NCBI RefSeq assembly: GCF_011065895.1
Contig: NZ_JAALCR010000003.1
Location: 62,001-126,000 of the forward strand
Origin: Paludisphaera rhizosphaerae
GTDB taxonomy: Bacteria; Planctomycetota; Planctomycetia; Isosphaerales; Isosphaeraceae
DNA length: 64,000 nt
Direction of reading: 5' to 3'
Below, piece by piece: positions 7,824-16,208 of the stretch (the stretch's first letter is position 1; each line of letters starts with the position of its first letter). The notes beneath the pieces are model-generated. The model worked only from the letters and a program-made list of their open reading frames with translations. It did no database searches and had not been told where the DNA came from. The translations under genes were made by a program, and so were the position numbers.

Positions 7824-9920
7824 TCACTGAAGGAACGGCCAGCGGAAGAGGACCGACTCGTGCCACACCTGGACGACCTTGCGGAACAGGACGTAGGCCA
7901 GGCGGGCGTCGCCGCAGTCGATCCGGGCGCGGACCTCGGCGCCGGGGCGGAACTCCTGGTTGCGGGCCAGGAACTCGTTGCGAACCGCGTCGCTGAAGCC
8001 GACGGTCACCTTGACCGTGTGCCGCTGCTCAGCGCTCTCGGTCTTGGTCTCGGCCTTGGAAGCGATCCGGCGGATGTAGCCCTGGTAGCGGTGCTCGGGC
8101 TCGGTCATCACCACGAAGTAGGCCGGGAGGGCCGAGCCGGCCGGCTTGGTTCCGGCGGCGACCTCGGCGTCGAGCTTGGACTTGGCGGCCAGGATCGGCC
8201 CCATGTCGTCGTCGGGGACCTCGACCTCCAGAATCCACTCGCCGTCGGTCGCGGCGACCTGGAGCAGTTCGGTGCCGATGTCGACGGGACGACCCATCAG
8301 GTTCTTCTTCACCTCCCAGGTCGTGACGATCCCGTCCTGAGGCGAGGTGATCGTCATCGCCTGGATCTGTTCCTTGGTGATCTCGATCTGCTCCCGGGCG
8401 CTCCGGGCGGTGAGAAGGGCCTCGGAATGCTGGGCCATCAACTGATAGGTTTCGCTGTTGTTCTGCGACGTCCGGTTGGTCGCCTCGATCTGGCGGCCCA
8501 GGATGTTCGCCTGGTTCTCCGCCTTGCCGAAGTCGGCCTGGAGCTTCTTCAGCTCCTTCTCAAGCTCCCGGCTGTCCAGTCGGGCGATCATCTCGCCCTT
8601 CGCGACGTGGTCGCCGTGCTCCTTGGGGACCTCCGCGATGATGCCCGGGTTGGGGGCGTAGACGATGCTCCGGTTCTCCGGCAGCAGCGAGCCCCGGCCC
8701 TCGATCCGGAGGTTCCAGGGGACCAGGGTCAACGCGCCGATCACTGTCACGACCAGAGCCAGGACGGCGAGGATCTTGGCCAGCGTCCGCCCCCGCAGCA
8801 GCCGCCAGGGGGAACCCATCGCCTTGAGGACCGGCCGGAGGAAGATCCGGTGGTGCTCCTGCGAGTTCCACAAGGCCGTCGACGAGTGCCGCGCGACGAC
8901 CTCGGTCCGGGCGTGCATGTCGGTCGGGGCGATCTCGTCGCCGATCTGCTCGGCGACCAGGCAGCCGTAGGGAACCTTCTCCTTGCGTTCGGCCCCCTCT
9001 TCCTTCTCCGGCTTGTAGAGGAGGACGATCGCCAGGGCCTTGGAGCCCGACTCGTCGACGTAAAGCTCCAGAGCGTCGCGGATGTCCGGAGCGAAGCCCT
9101 CGGTGTGTCCGGTGTAGACCAGGTCGTCTCCCGAGCGGATGACGGCCTTGCAGAGCTTGGTCAGCTCGCGGACCTGGTTCGAGCGCTGTTCGACGACTTC
9201 CTGACCGCTGATGGCTTCCACCATCGTCCGGCCCGAGACCTTCATGGCGACGCTGAGGCGGTCGCAACCGACCAGCCGCTTGCCGTCGTTGACGACGGCG
9301 TAGGTCGTCTCCTTGAAGTCGAGCGTGTGGTGGACCTGGTGGGTGAACGTCTCCAACTGGTTCCAGAGCCGCTGCTGCGACACCATCTGCCGCATCTGGC
9401 GGTTCTTCAGATAGTTGGCCGCCAGGTCGGTGAGGTCGCCGACGAACCGAAGCGTGCTCTTCTGCTGGGCCGCCCGCCGGTTGGGATCCATCAGGATCTC
9501 AAGCAGACCGACGACCTGCTTATCAACAATAAGGGGAGCCAGGATGATCGCCAGGTGCGTGGGGTTGAACGCCTGCGGCATCCCCTCGATCACTGCACCG
9601 GGCGGAATCACCTGCGGCTGAGAGGCCTGGATCATGCAGCCCAGCAACTGGTCGTGCGGGGCCGTCTTGACCCGGCCGTCCATCAGGCCGGTCTGGGCGA
9701 ATTCGAGCTGATACTGGAGCCGGAGCCCTCCCCGGCCGTCGAGGAGCCAGAACGCGCCGCCGGAGGCCGCGGTGGCCGCCACAGCCCGGTTGAGGAACTC
9801 GCCGTAGAACTCGTTCGGCTGGACGTCCGACTCGGCGAGGTCGGCGATCTCGGCCACCAACTTACGGATCTGGTTCTTCGTCTGCTCGAGCAGACCGGCG
9901 TCGATGGTTTCTTCCGGCAT
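7824..9920 (-). CDS. GAF-domain / HlyD fusion membrane protein
   Basis: This 698-residue protein begins with GAF-like cytoplasmic sensor sequence. A first module spans about residues 20-170 (HLAIILAPLIVDKQVVGLLEI) and a second about 200-350. A single membrane segment follows at about 378-398 (AKILAVLALVVTVIGAL), then a HlyD-type periplasmic part with lipoyl halves, a coiled-coil hairpin (about 430-510) and a beta-barrel. A GAF sensor fused to an export adaptor is unusual and implies ligand-controlled assembly or gating. It is the first gene of the minus-strand operon, starting at ATG 342 bases from the divergent porin. Standard annotation would see only the adaptor or only the GAF part. Confidence 0.83.
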   Translation of the reverse strand: MPEETIDAGLLEQTKNQIRKLVAEIADLAESDVQPNEFYGEFLNRAVAATAASGGAFWLLDGRGGLRLQYQLEFAQTGLMDGRVKTAPHDQLLGCMIQASQPQVIPPGAVIEGMPQAFNPTHLAIILAPLIVDKQVVGLLEILMDPNRRAAQQKSTLRFVGDLTDLAANYLKNRQMRQMVSQQRLWNQLETFTHQVHHTLDFKETTYAVVNDGKRLVGCDRLSVAMKVSGRTMVEAISGQEVVEQRSNQVRELTKLCKAVIRSGDDLVYTGHTEGFAPDIRDALELYVDESGSKALAIVLLYKPEKEEGAERKEKVPYGCLVAEQIGDEIAPTDMHARTEVVARHSSTALWNSQEHHRIFLRPVLKAMGSPWRLLRGRTLAKILAVLALVVTVIGALTLVPWNLRIEGRGSLLPENRSIVYAPNPGIIAEVPKEHGDHVAKGEMIARLDSRELEKELKKLQADFGKAENQANILGRQIEATNRTSQNNSETYQLMAQHSEALLTARSAREQIEITKEQIQAMTITSPQDGIVTTWEVKKNLMGRPVDIGTELLQVAATDGEWILEVEVPDDDMGPILAAKSKLDAEVAAGTKPAGSALPAYFVVMTEPEHRYQGYIRRIASKAETKTESAEQRHTVKVTVGFSDAVRNEFLARNQEFRPGAEVRARIDCGDARLAYVLFRKVVQVWHESVLFRWPFLQ

Positions 9921-10262
9921 GGTGCCACCAGTTCGTTAAGGGGCCGGGGTCGGCGTCCTCCCCGGCGGGGTCGGTCCCACGCGCGAGGCCGCTTGACGAA
10001 GACAACGGGACGACCACTTCGACCATGTTCCTGACGTCATCGTCAGTTTTCCTGCCGCCCGACCGCATCTGCGACGCAAACCCAATCGTGTCCAGGAGGT
10101 TGAGTTCGAAATCGACATCAAAAAAGAAATAAAGCCGATCAAGTGGAGACGGCTAGCGGGCCGATGAATCGCCGCGTACGCACCACATCGAAAATCTGCC
10201 GCAGAGGGCCTCAACCAGGAGGCCCAGCTAAACCAGGAAAACGAGGGGGAATCGGCGGACAC
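9921..10262. other. Divergent intergenic region, GAF-HlyD operon / porin
   Basis: These 342 bases must hold the promoters of both the minus-strand HlyD/M50 operon and the plus-strand porin. The stretch 10110-10135 is A-rich (runs of A and ATAAA), unlike the surroundings. I found no hexamer pair good enough to call and no small gene. Confidence 0.5.
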
Positions 10263-11909
10263 ATGCGGTCCCAGTTGTTCCTTGCGCTGGCGTTGGGATG
10301 CATCGCGATCGGAGCGGCGGCCGAGGAGCCGAAGCCGCCCCGCGATCCGGCGGCCCGTCGCGCTCGGACGGATGCGGAGGCCGTCGACGCTCGCCTTCGA
10401 GAGCTGGAGGCCATGAACCGGGCGATCCTCGAACGCCTCGACCGATCCGAGCGCGAGCGCGAGGCGGCCGACGAACGCTATCGATCCCTGGAAGGAAAGT
10501 ACGACGAGCTTCGCCGTCGAGTCAGCGCCGAGGGGACCGATGAGGAAGGGCCCGGCACGTCGTTGGAGGCTCTGCCGGACGCGGTGCCGGAAGCCGTCGA
10601 AGCCCGGCGGTCGAATCGGGCCGAGTACGAGCCGAGCGGCGACCTGGCCTCCGAGGGAAGTCGAAGGCCCGGCGTGGAGGACCTGGACCTCCAGGGGATC
10701 TTCGGCAGCGAGGGGTTCGGCTTCAAGAGCCTCGATGACGAGTATCAGCTTCGGTTCCGGGTCCTCGATCAGACCGACTTCAAGGTCTTCTCACCGGGCA
10801 ACCAGGTGCCGGCCACTAGCGGCCTGTACATCCCCCGCGTCCGAATCTACTTCGAGGGAAACCTCACGCGGCTGTTCGACTACGAGGTCTCCATCCAGCG
10901 CAGCGTCGAGGGGGTCTGGGACCTGCTCGACGGCAACGTCGACATCAACATCGACCCTCGCTTCCGACTCAAGTTCGGCCGGACTCTGGTCCCCTACAGC
11001 TACGACTGGTACGACCACCTGGAGCAGTATTTCATCACCCCCGAGCGGTCGCTCTTTCCGCTCAATTTCGGCCTCTCGCGATCAGTGGGGTTGATGGCGC
11101 ATGGACGCCTCTTCGACGGCCGGCTGCAGTACGCCGTCGGCGGCTTCGACGGCCACCTCGTCGGTCTGGCCGACGACAACACCACCCGCGACGTCGTCTC
11201 GTACATCAACACCCGGCCATTCCTGAGGTCTGAGGAATTCCCCCTCCTGCGCGACCTTAACCTGGGCATCTCCGGCTATATGGGCCAGCAGATCGCGCCG
11301 CAGGCGCCCTTGCCGATGCGAACCTCGATCCAGTCGTCCGAGAACGACGAGGCGGCCGCCCGGGCCAGCTCCGTGTTCCTCGAATGGGACGACCGCGCGT
11401 TTCTGCTGGGAGGCCACAGCGCTCTGGCGGCCCACATCGCCTGGTACGTCGGCGGCCTCTCCTTCGAGGCGGAGTGGCAGGGGAGCCGCGACCGCTACGC
11501 CCTCAGCGGCGGGCCCTTGCACCCGTTGTCGGTCCCGGTGAAGGGGAACCACTTCACGCTCGCCTACTTCCTCACCGGTGAGAAGGTCCGCGACCGCAGC
11601 CGCGTCGATCCCCTCCATCCCTTCGATCCGGCGAAGCACTCGTGGGGGCCCGGGGCGATCGAGCTGTTCGCCCGTTACAGCGAGCTTCAGCTTGGCGACG
11701 AGCTTTTCCGCGCCGGCCTGGCCGACCCCAACAAGTGGACCAACGGCATGGGCATGACCGACATCGGCCTGAACTGGTACCTGACGAGCTACATCAAGAT
11801 CTACCTTGACTGGCAGCGGTCGTACTACGACACCCCCGTCCAGCTCAATGAGAACCTCCGCAGCCTCCGCAACGACCTCTTCTGGATCCGCGGCCAGCTC
11901 TACTACTGA
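10263..11909 (+). CDS. OprP/OprO-type outer-membrane porin with coiled-coil N-terminus
   Basis: The likely start is the ATG at 10263, giving 548 residues with a Sec signal peptide (MRSQLFLALALGCIAIGAAA). A charged coiled coil at about residues 30-90 follows, as in planctomycete porins tethered or trimerised by an N-terminal helix. The rest is a beta-barrel of the phosphate-selective porin O/P family (LYIPRVRIYFEGNLTRLFDY; FGRTLVPYSYDWYDHLEQYF). It ends in aromatic residues (QLYY), as expected for outer-membrane insertion. It transports small anions or solutes across the outer membrane; specificity cannot be read. The divergent position suggests it may serve as outer-membrane partner of the neighbouring adaptors, but this is speculative. 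Confidence 0.85.
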   Translation: MRSQLFLALALGCIAIGAAAEEPKPPRDPAARRARTDAEAVDARLRELEAMNRAILERLDRSEREREAADERYRSLEGKYDELRRRVSAEGTDEEGPGTSLEALPDAVPEAVEARRSNRAEYEPSGDLASEGSRRPGVEDLDLQGIFGSEGFGFKSLDDEYQLRFRVLDQTDFKVFSPGNQVPATSGLYIPRVRIYFEGNLTRLFDYEVSIQRSVEGVWDLLDGNVDINIDPRFRLKFGRTLVPYSYDWYDHLEQYFITPERSLFPLNFGLSRSVGLMAHGRLFDGRLQYAVGGFDGHLVGLADDNTTRDVVSYINTRPFLRSEEFPLLRDLNLGISGYMGQQIAPQAPLPMRTSIQSSENDEAAARASSVFLEWDDRAFLLGGHSALAAHIAWYVGGLSFEAEWQGSRDRYALSGGPLHPLSVPVKGNHFTLAYFLTGEKVRDRSRVDPLHPFDPAKHSWGPGAIELFARYSELQLGDELFRAGLADPNKWTNGMGMTDIGLNWYLTSYIKIYLDWQRSYYDTPVQLNENLRSLRNDLFWIRGQLYY

Positions 11910-12063
11910 GCCGAGAGCCGCGGCGAAGGCGGCTTGAGGCTTTGAGCGGCGATGTCGATAATTCCTGGTTCGGATCGGGGACGCGAAGAGCCCCATCGGA
12001 TCGAGACACCGCTTGGCCGAGGTCGAGATTGAGCATCCTCCAGGACGGATCGAGAACGTCGTC

Positions 12064-13239
12064 ATGAGCCGTCCCCATTCGCCCGCTCATGCGCTGGTTA
12101 CGGGAGCCACCGGCCTGCTGGGAAGCCACCTCGTCGAGCGTCTGCGGGCGCGGGGCGACCACGTCCGGGCCCTCGTCCGCCCCTCCAGCGAGACGAGCTT
12201 CCTGGACGGGCTGGGCGTCGAGCCCGCGATCGGGGATCTGCTCGACCCCCAGGCCCTCGACCGTGCCCTGGAAGGCGTGGACGTGGTCTATCACTGCGCC
12301 GCGAAGGTCGGCGACTGGGGAGGCTGGTCGGAGTTCCAGGTCGGTTGCATCGACGCGACGCGGACGCTCGCCGAGGCCGCCCTCCGAGCGGGGGTCTCGC
12401 GATTCGTCCACGTCAGCTCGACGAGCGCCTACGGCCATCCCCGCGACCGCGAGGAGCCCGTTGACGAGTCGAACCCGCTGGGCGAGAACGTGTGGGTGCT
12501 CGACCATTACACCCGCAGCAAGGTCGAGTGCGAACGACTCCTCTGGAAGATGGCCGAGGACGATGGACTGCCCCTGACCGTGATCCGCCCTAGCTGGATC
12601 TTCGGCGAGCGCGACCGCACGACGATCCCCCGGATGATCCGCGAGTTCCGCTGGGGGCGGGTGTCGATCGTGGGCCGGGGAGACAACCCGCTGAGCGCGG
12701 TCTACGCGGGGGTCGTCGCCGACGCCATGATCCTGGCGGCCGACGACCCGGCCTCGATCGGCGAGGCGTACAACGTCACCAGCCATTCCGCCATCACCCA
12801 GCGGCAGTTCCTGGACATGCTGGCCGACGCGATCGGAGTGCGCCGGGTGACCTGGCGATACCCCTACTGGTACGCCTTCTACGGGGGGTTTTCGTTGGAG
12901 CTTCGCGAGCGGCTTTTGCGCAGTCCGAAGCCCCCTCGAGTGACGCGTTACGGAGCGTGGCTGCTGGGGCGTCGCCTGAGCTACAGCACCGAGAAAGCCC
13001 GGCGTAAGCTCGGCTGGACGCCCGCCCTGACCTATGAGGAGAGCCTCGGGAGGACGGTCCGCTGGTTCCTGGAAGACGAGGTCGCGCGAATCCCCCACCG
13101 CCGGACGCCGACGCTGGTGTCCGTCCGTCGGGCGCTCGGGGGATCGGTCAGAACGGCTCGGCAGGAACCGCCGGCTGAGCGGGCTTCCGCGTCGGGGCCG
13201 AGGGATTGGTCGCCTGCGGTGTCGTCGCGGGAGCCGTAG
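12064..13239 (+). CDS. NAD(P)-dependent epimerase/dehydratase (extended SDR)
   Basis: The 391-residue extended short-chain dehydrogenase has the nucleotide-binding motif VTGATGLLGSHLVERL at about residues 12-27. The active-site Ser segment is VHVSSTSAYGH, and the catalytic Tyr-Lys pair is YTRSK. The overall pattern resembles 3-beta-hydroxysteroid dehydrogenase/isomerase or dihydroflavonol-reductase-like members acting on nucleotide sugars, sterols or terpenoids. The ATG at 12064 is preferred over a TTG 17 codons upstream because the Rossmann motif then starts at the normal distance. The last 92 bases overlap the convergent FGE-like gene, and the C-terminal 40 residues look like an unstructured extension, so the true protein may tolerate drift there. 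Confidence 0.88.
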   Translation: MSRPHSPAHALVTGATGLLGSHLVERLRARGDHVRALVRPSSETSFLDGLGVEPAIGDLLDPQALDRALEGVDVVYHCAAKVGDWGGWSEFQVGCIDATRTLAEAALRAGVSRFVHVSSTSAYGHPRDREEPVDESNPLGENVWVLDHYTRSKVECERLLWKMAEDDGLPLTVIRPSWIFGERDRTTIPRMIREFRWGRVSIVGRGDNPLSAVYAGVVADAMILAADDPASIGEAYNVTSHSAITQRQFLDMLADAIGVRRVTWRYPYWYAFYGGFSLELRERLLRSPKPPRVTRYGAWLLGRRLSYSTEKARRKLGWTPALTYEESLGRTVRWFLEDEVARIPHRRTPTLVSVRRALGGSVRTARQEPPAERASASGPRDWSPAVSSREP

Positions 13240-14944
13240 CCGGCGTTTCGGGAGCCGCGACGGCCGGTGGGACGGCGTGCTCGACCTGCAGAGCGCACCG
13301 GAAGCCGACGTAGTTGAGCCGCTTCTCAGGCGCGATCGGCTCGCGGCTCGACGCCGCGCCGAGCTTCCCCCCCTTCACGACGACGTCGTACTTGCCGGCC
13401 TTCGCCGCCGGTCCGGTCGGATCGTCGCTCACCTGGCCGGCGAGCGTCCGGTAGTAGTTGCGGTCGAAGGCGTCGGCCGTCCACTCCAGGACGTTGCCGG
13501 CGAGGTCGAAAACGTCGTAGGGCGATCGATCCTCGGGGAACGACTTGATTGGGTCGACCTGGCGCGGGACCCTCTTGCGGGAGTATTTCGGCGGGTCGTC
13601 GCCCCAGGGGTAGATGCGGCCGTCGGTGGTTCGGCCCGCGGCTTCCCACTGAGCCTCTGTGGGCAGGGCCTTGCCGGCCCACTCCGCGAAGGCCAGTGCA
13701 TCGGCCTGGTTGACCATGACCATCGGCATCATGTCGGCCGTCTTGTCGTCGACCGCCGGCCAGGTCGTCGCCGGCTTGCCGCGGTAACGTGTCTCGCTGA
13801 GGAAGCGGCGGAACTGGCCAACGGTCACTTCGTGCTGGTCGATGTAATAGGCGGAGAGCCGGACCTTGTGCTCGGGCGAGGCGAATTGAGGGTCGCGTTC
13901 CTCTCCCATGAGGAAAACCCCGCCGGGGACGAAGACCATCGGCGCGCCGTCGCGGTCGCCGACGATCACCAGGGGCCAGCCGGAAGGGTCAAGGCCGGCC
14001 TCAGGACGAGAGGCGAACCCATTGGGCAGCCGTCGATCCACTGGTTCGCCGGGCGAAGCCTGCACGGTTGCGGGACGCGTCGAAGGGGCGACCACGTTCG
14101 CCTCGGCCGGGTTGACGGGCGGCACGAGGCTGGCGTTGCCACGAGCTTCGATCGTGGGCGTTCGGGCGTCGACCACCGCCGGCGGCGGCGTGGGCTCGAC
14201 GGGAGCGGCTGGCGCGGGAGTCGCGGCGGCGACGGTCGGCCCTTCCAGAAACAGCGGGAGATTCTGGGCGGGCCGCTTCAGCGCTTCCAGCGCCTCGGCG
14301 GCGGTCCGGGTCTTGGGATAGGTCTTCGAGAGCTGTTCCAGCAGCGCGACCGCCTCGTCCGTCCGGCCGCGTCGGGCCGCGCCTTTCGCTCGCGCCAGCA
14401 TCGCACGGGCCTCGGACTCCAGGTCCGGTTTTTCGGGGACGGGCGTCGCCTCGACGAGTGCGGCCTCGTCGGGGACGTCGGCGTCCATCGGGAACGGGTC
14501 GTAGATGAAGGTGTTGTAGACGATGTAGCCGAGCAGCCCCAGGACGAAGACGAAGAGGCCGCCCGTCGCCAGACGAACGCGTTGACGGGTCTCGTAGGTG
14601 TCGAGGACCGGCGTATCCTCGACGAGAACCTTCTTCTCCCCCTTCTCGTTCAACTCGGGCTTGGGCTTCAACCCGGTTTTGCGAGTCGCGCCTCCCTCGG
14701 CCTCGTCGCGACTGCGCGTGCGGCTGCGAGGGGGAGGAGGCGGCGGGGATTCAGCCTTGGCCTTGGGCGCCGGCTTCGCGACGGGCGGTTCTTCGTCGTC
14801 CGTCTCGGTCTTCCAGAGCCGAGGCAAGGGCTGTCCGGGTCCGCCAGGAGCCTTGGGCTTCGGGGGCGCCGGCGATTCGGCGTCGGCTGGATCGTCCTCT
14901 GGGGAGTCGACCAGATCGTATTCGTCGGGCGCATCGCCGTTCAT
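13148..14944 (-). CDS. Membrane-anchored formylglycine-generating-enzyme-like protein
   Basis: The 598 residues form a charged, Pro-rich cytoplasmic N-terminus, one membrane segment at about 126-143 (TGGLFVFVLGLLGYIVY), a short TPR-like helical stretch (about 170-215) and a C-terminal SUMF1/FGE-sulfatase domain. That domain starts FVPGGVFLMGEERDP and includes YYIDQHEVTVGQFRRFL. True formylglycine-generating enzymes need a Cys pair near the C-terminal RGGSW...GFR region. Here the only Cys is in GFRC and the RGGSW equivalent reads KGGKLGAASS, so sulfatase activation is unlikely. FGE folds without the Cys pair serve as binding domains or other oxidases. It is divergent from the aldo/keto reductase. 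Confidence 0.85.
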   Translation of the reverse strand: MNGDAPDEYDLVDSPEDDPADAESPAPPKPKAPGGPGQPLPRLWKTETDDEEPPVAKPAPKAKAESPPPPPPRSRTRSRDEAEGGATRKTGLKPKPELNEKGEKKVLVEDTPVLDTYETRQRVRLATGGLFVFVLGLLGYIVYNTFIYDPFPMDADVPDEAALVEATPVPEKPDLESEARAMLARAKGAARRGRTDEAVALLEQLSKTYPKTRTAAEALEALKRPAQNLPLFLEGPTVAAATPAPAAPVEPTPPPAVVDARTPTIEARGNASLVPPVNPAEANVVAPSTRPATVQASPGEPVDRRLPNGFASRPEAGLDPSGWPLVIVGDRDGAPMVFVPGGVFLMGEERDPQFASPEHKVRLSAYYIDQHEVTVGQFRRFLSETRYRGKPATTWPAVDDKTADMMPMVMVNQADALAFAEWAGKALPTEAQWEAAGRTTDGRIYPWGDDPPKYSRKRVPRQVDPIKSFPEDRSPYDVFDLAGNVLEWTADAFDRNYYRTLAGQVSDDPTGPAAKAGKYDVVVKGGKLGAASSREPIAPEKRLNYVGFRCALQVEHAVPPAVAAPETPATAPATTPQATNPSAPTRKPAQPAVPAEPF

Positions 14945-15066
14945 GGTCCGAGTCTCGTCACGATTACGCGTCGGTGAACTGAGATGCTTTCAGGTTACTC
15001 GTCGACGTTCACCCCGCCCAGGCTTGATTGCGGATCTCAACCTAAATCATAGGCGACGGCTCAAGG

Positions 15067-15095
15067 CTGACCGTCCCCTTCCCGAGCGTTACAAT
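15067..15095 (+). promoter_or_regulatory. Sigma-70-like promoter of the aldo/keto reductase gene
   Basis: CTGACC (-35, 15067-15072), a 17-base spacer and TACAAT (-10, 15090-15095) match the consensus at 4/6 and 5/6. The expected transcription start leaves a leader of about 33 bases before the ATG at 15135. Confidence 0.55.
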
Positions 15096-15134
15096 CCAGT
15101 CCGGGTCGACAGTTCGAGCCAGGGAGCGACGACG

Positions 15135-16106
15135 ATGCAAGAGCGCGTGTTTGGCCGGTTGGGGTGGGACGTCGGCGAGATCGGCTACGGAATGTGGGGC
15201 CTCGCCGGCTGGACGGGGAACGACGACGACGAGACCGCCGCCGCCCTGGAGCGGTCGGTGGCCCTCGGCTGCAACTTCTTCGACACCGCCTGGGGTTACG
15301 GCGCGGGGAAGAGCGAGCAGATCCTCGGCGGCCTTCTCAAGCGGCATCCTGAGAAGCGTCTCTACGCGGCCACCAAGATCCCGCCCAAGAATTTTCAGTG
15401 GCCCTCGCGCCGGGGGATGACGCTCGACGAGTGCTTCCCGCCCGACCACATCCGGGAATACACCGAGAAGTCCCTAACGAACCTGGGCGTCTCCACAATC
15501 GACCTCCAGCAGTTCCACGTCTGGGAAGACGCCTGGGCCGACGACGACCGCTGGCTTCGGACCGTCGAGGATCTGAAGCGCGAGGGACTCGTCCGGGGCT
15601 TCGGCGTGAGCGTCAATCGCTGGGAGCCGACGAACGTCCTGCGCACCCTCAAAACCGGCGCGATCGACGCGGTCCAGGTGATCTACAACATCTTCGACCA
15701 GGCCCCCGAGGACGAGTTGTTCCCCCTCTGCCGCGAGTTGAACGTGGCCGTGATCGCACGGGTCCCGTTCGATGAAGGGACGCTCACCGGCACCCTGACG
15801 AAGGAGACGAAGTGGCCCGAGGGGGACTGGCGGAACACGTACTTCGTCCCCGAGAACCTGTCGAGAAGCGTCGACCGCGCCGAGGCCCTTCGCCCCTTGA
15901 TCCCCGCCGGCATGACGATGCCCGAGCTGGCGCTGCGGTTCATCCTGGACGAGCCGATGGTCTCGACGATCATCCCGGGAATGCGGAAGATCCGGAACGT
16001 GGAGGCCAACATCGCGGCGAGCGACGGCCACCGGCTGTCGGCGAACCTGAAGACAGAGCTTCGCGAGCACCGATGGGACCGGACGCCGACCTCCTGGTCG
16101 CAATAA
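15135..16106 (+). CDS. Aldo/keto reductase
   Basis: This is a 323-residue cytoplasmic NADPH-dependent TIM-barrel oxidoreductase. The catalytic tetrad is visible: Asp and Tyr in FFDTAWGYGAGKSEQILGG, Lys in AATKIPP, and His in LQQFHVWED. The start is ATG with AGGGAG 8 bases upstream. The barrel is near-complete, and the C-terminal NADP-binding segment (MVSTIIPGMRKIRNVEAN) is of the voltage-gated-channel-beta/YajO-like AKR type. It stands as a single gene between two divergent or unrelated units and has its own promoter. The substrate is an unknown aldehyde or ketone. Confidence 0.93.
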   Translation: MQERVFGRLGWDVGEIGYGMWGLAGWTGNDDDETAAALERSVALGCNFFDTAWGYGAGKSEQILGGLLKRHPEKRLYAATKIPPKNFQWPSRRGMTLDECFPPDHIREYTEKSLTNLGVSTIDLQQFHVWEDAWADDDRWLRTVEDLKREGLVRGFGVSVNRWEPTNVLRTLKTGAIDAVQVIYNIFDQAPEDELFPLCRELNVAVIARVPFDEGTLTGTLTKETKWPEGDWRNTYFVPENLSRSVDRAEALRPLIPAGMTMPELALRFILDEPMVSTIIPGMRKIRNVEANIAASDGHRLSANLKTELREHRWDRTPTSWSQ

Positions 16107-16208
16107 CCGTCGGATTACGAGCTTGACGGTTTCGTGCGGCTGATGCACGATCGCGGCCGCGCGGACCGTCCGCGCCGATCGGGAGGAACTGGACGCGAGG
16201 AGGCAAGG

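Noticed and set aside
7194-10034. 946-codon plus-strand frame antisense to the HlyD operon
   Set aside because: Shadow of two real genes on the opposite strand; low-complexity Leu/Gly/Asp/Arg composition.
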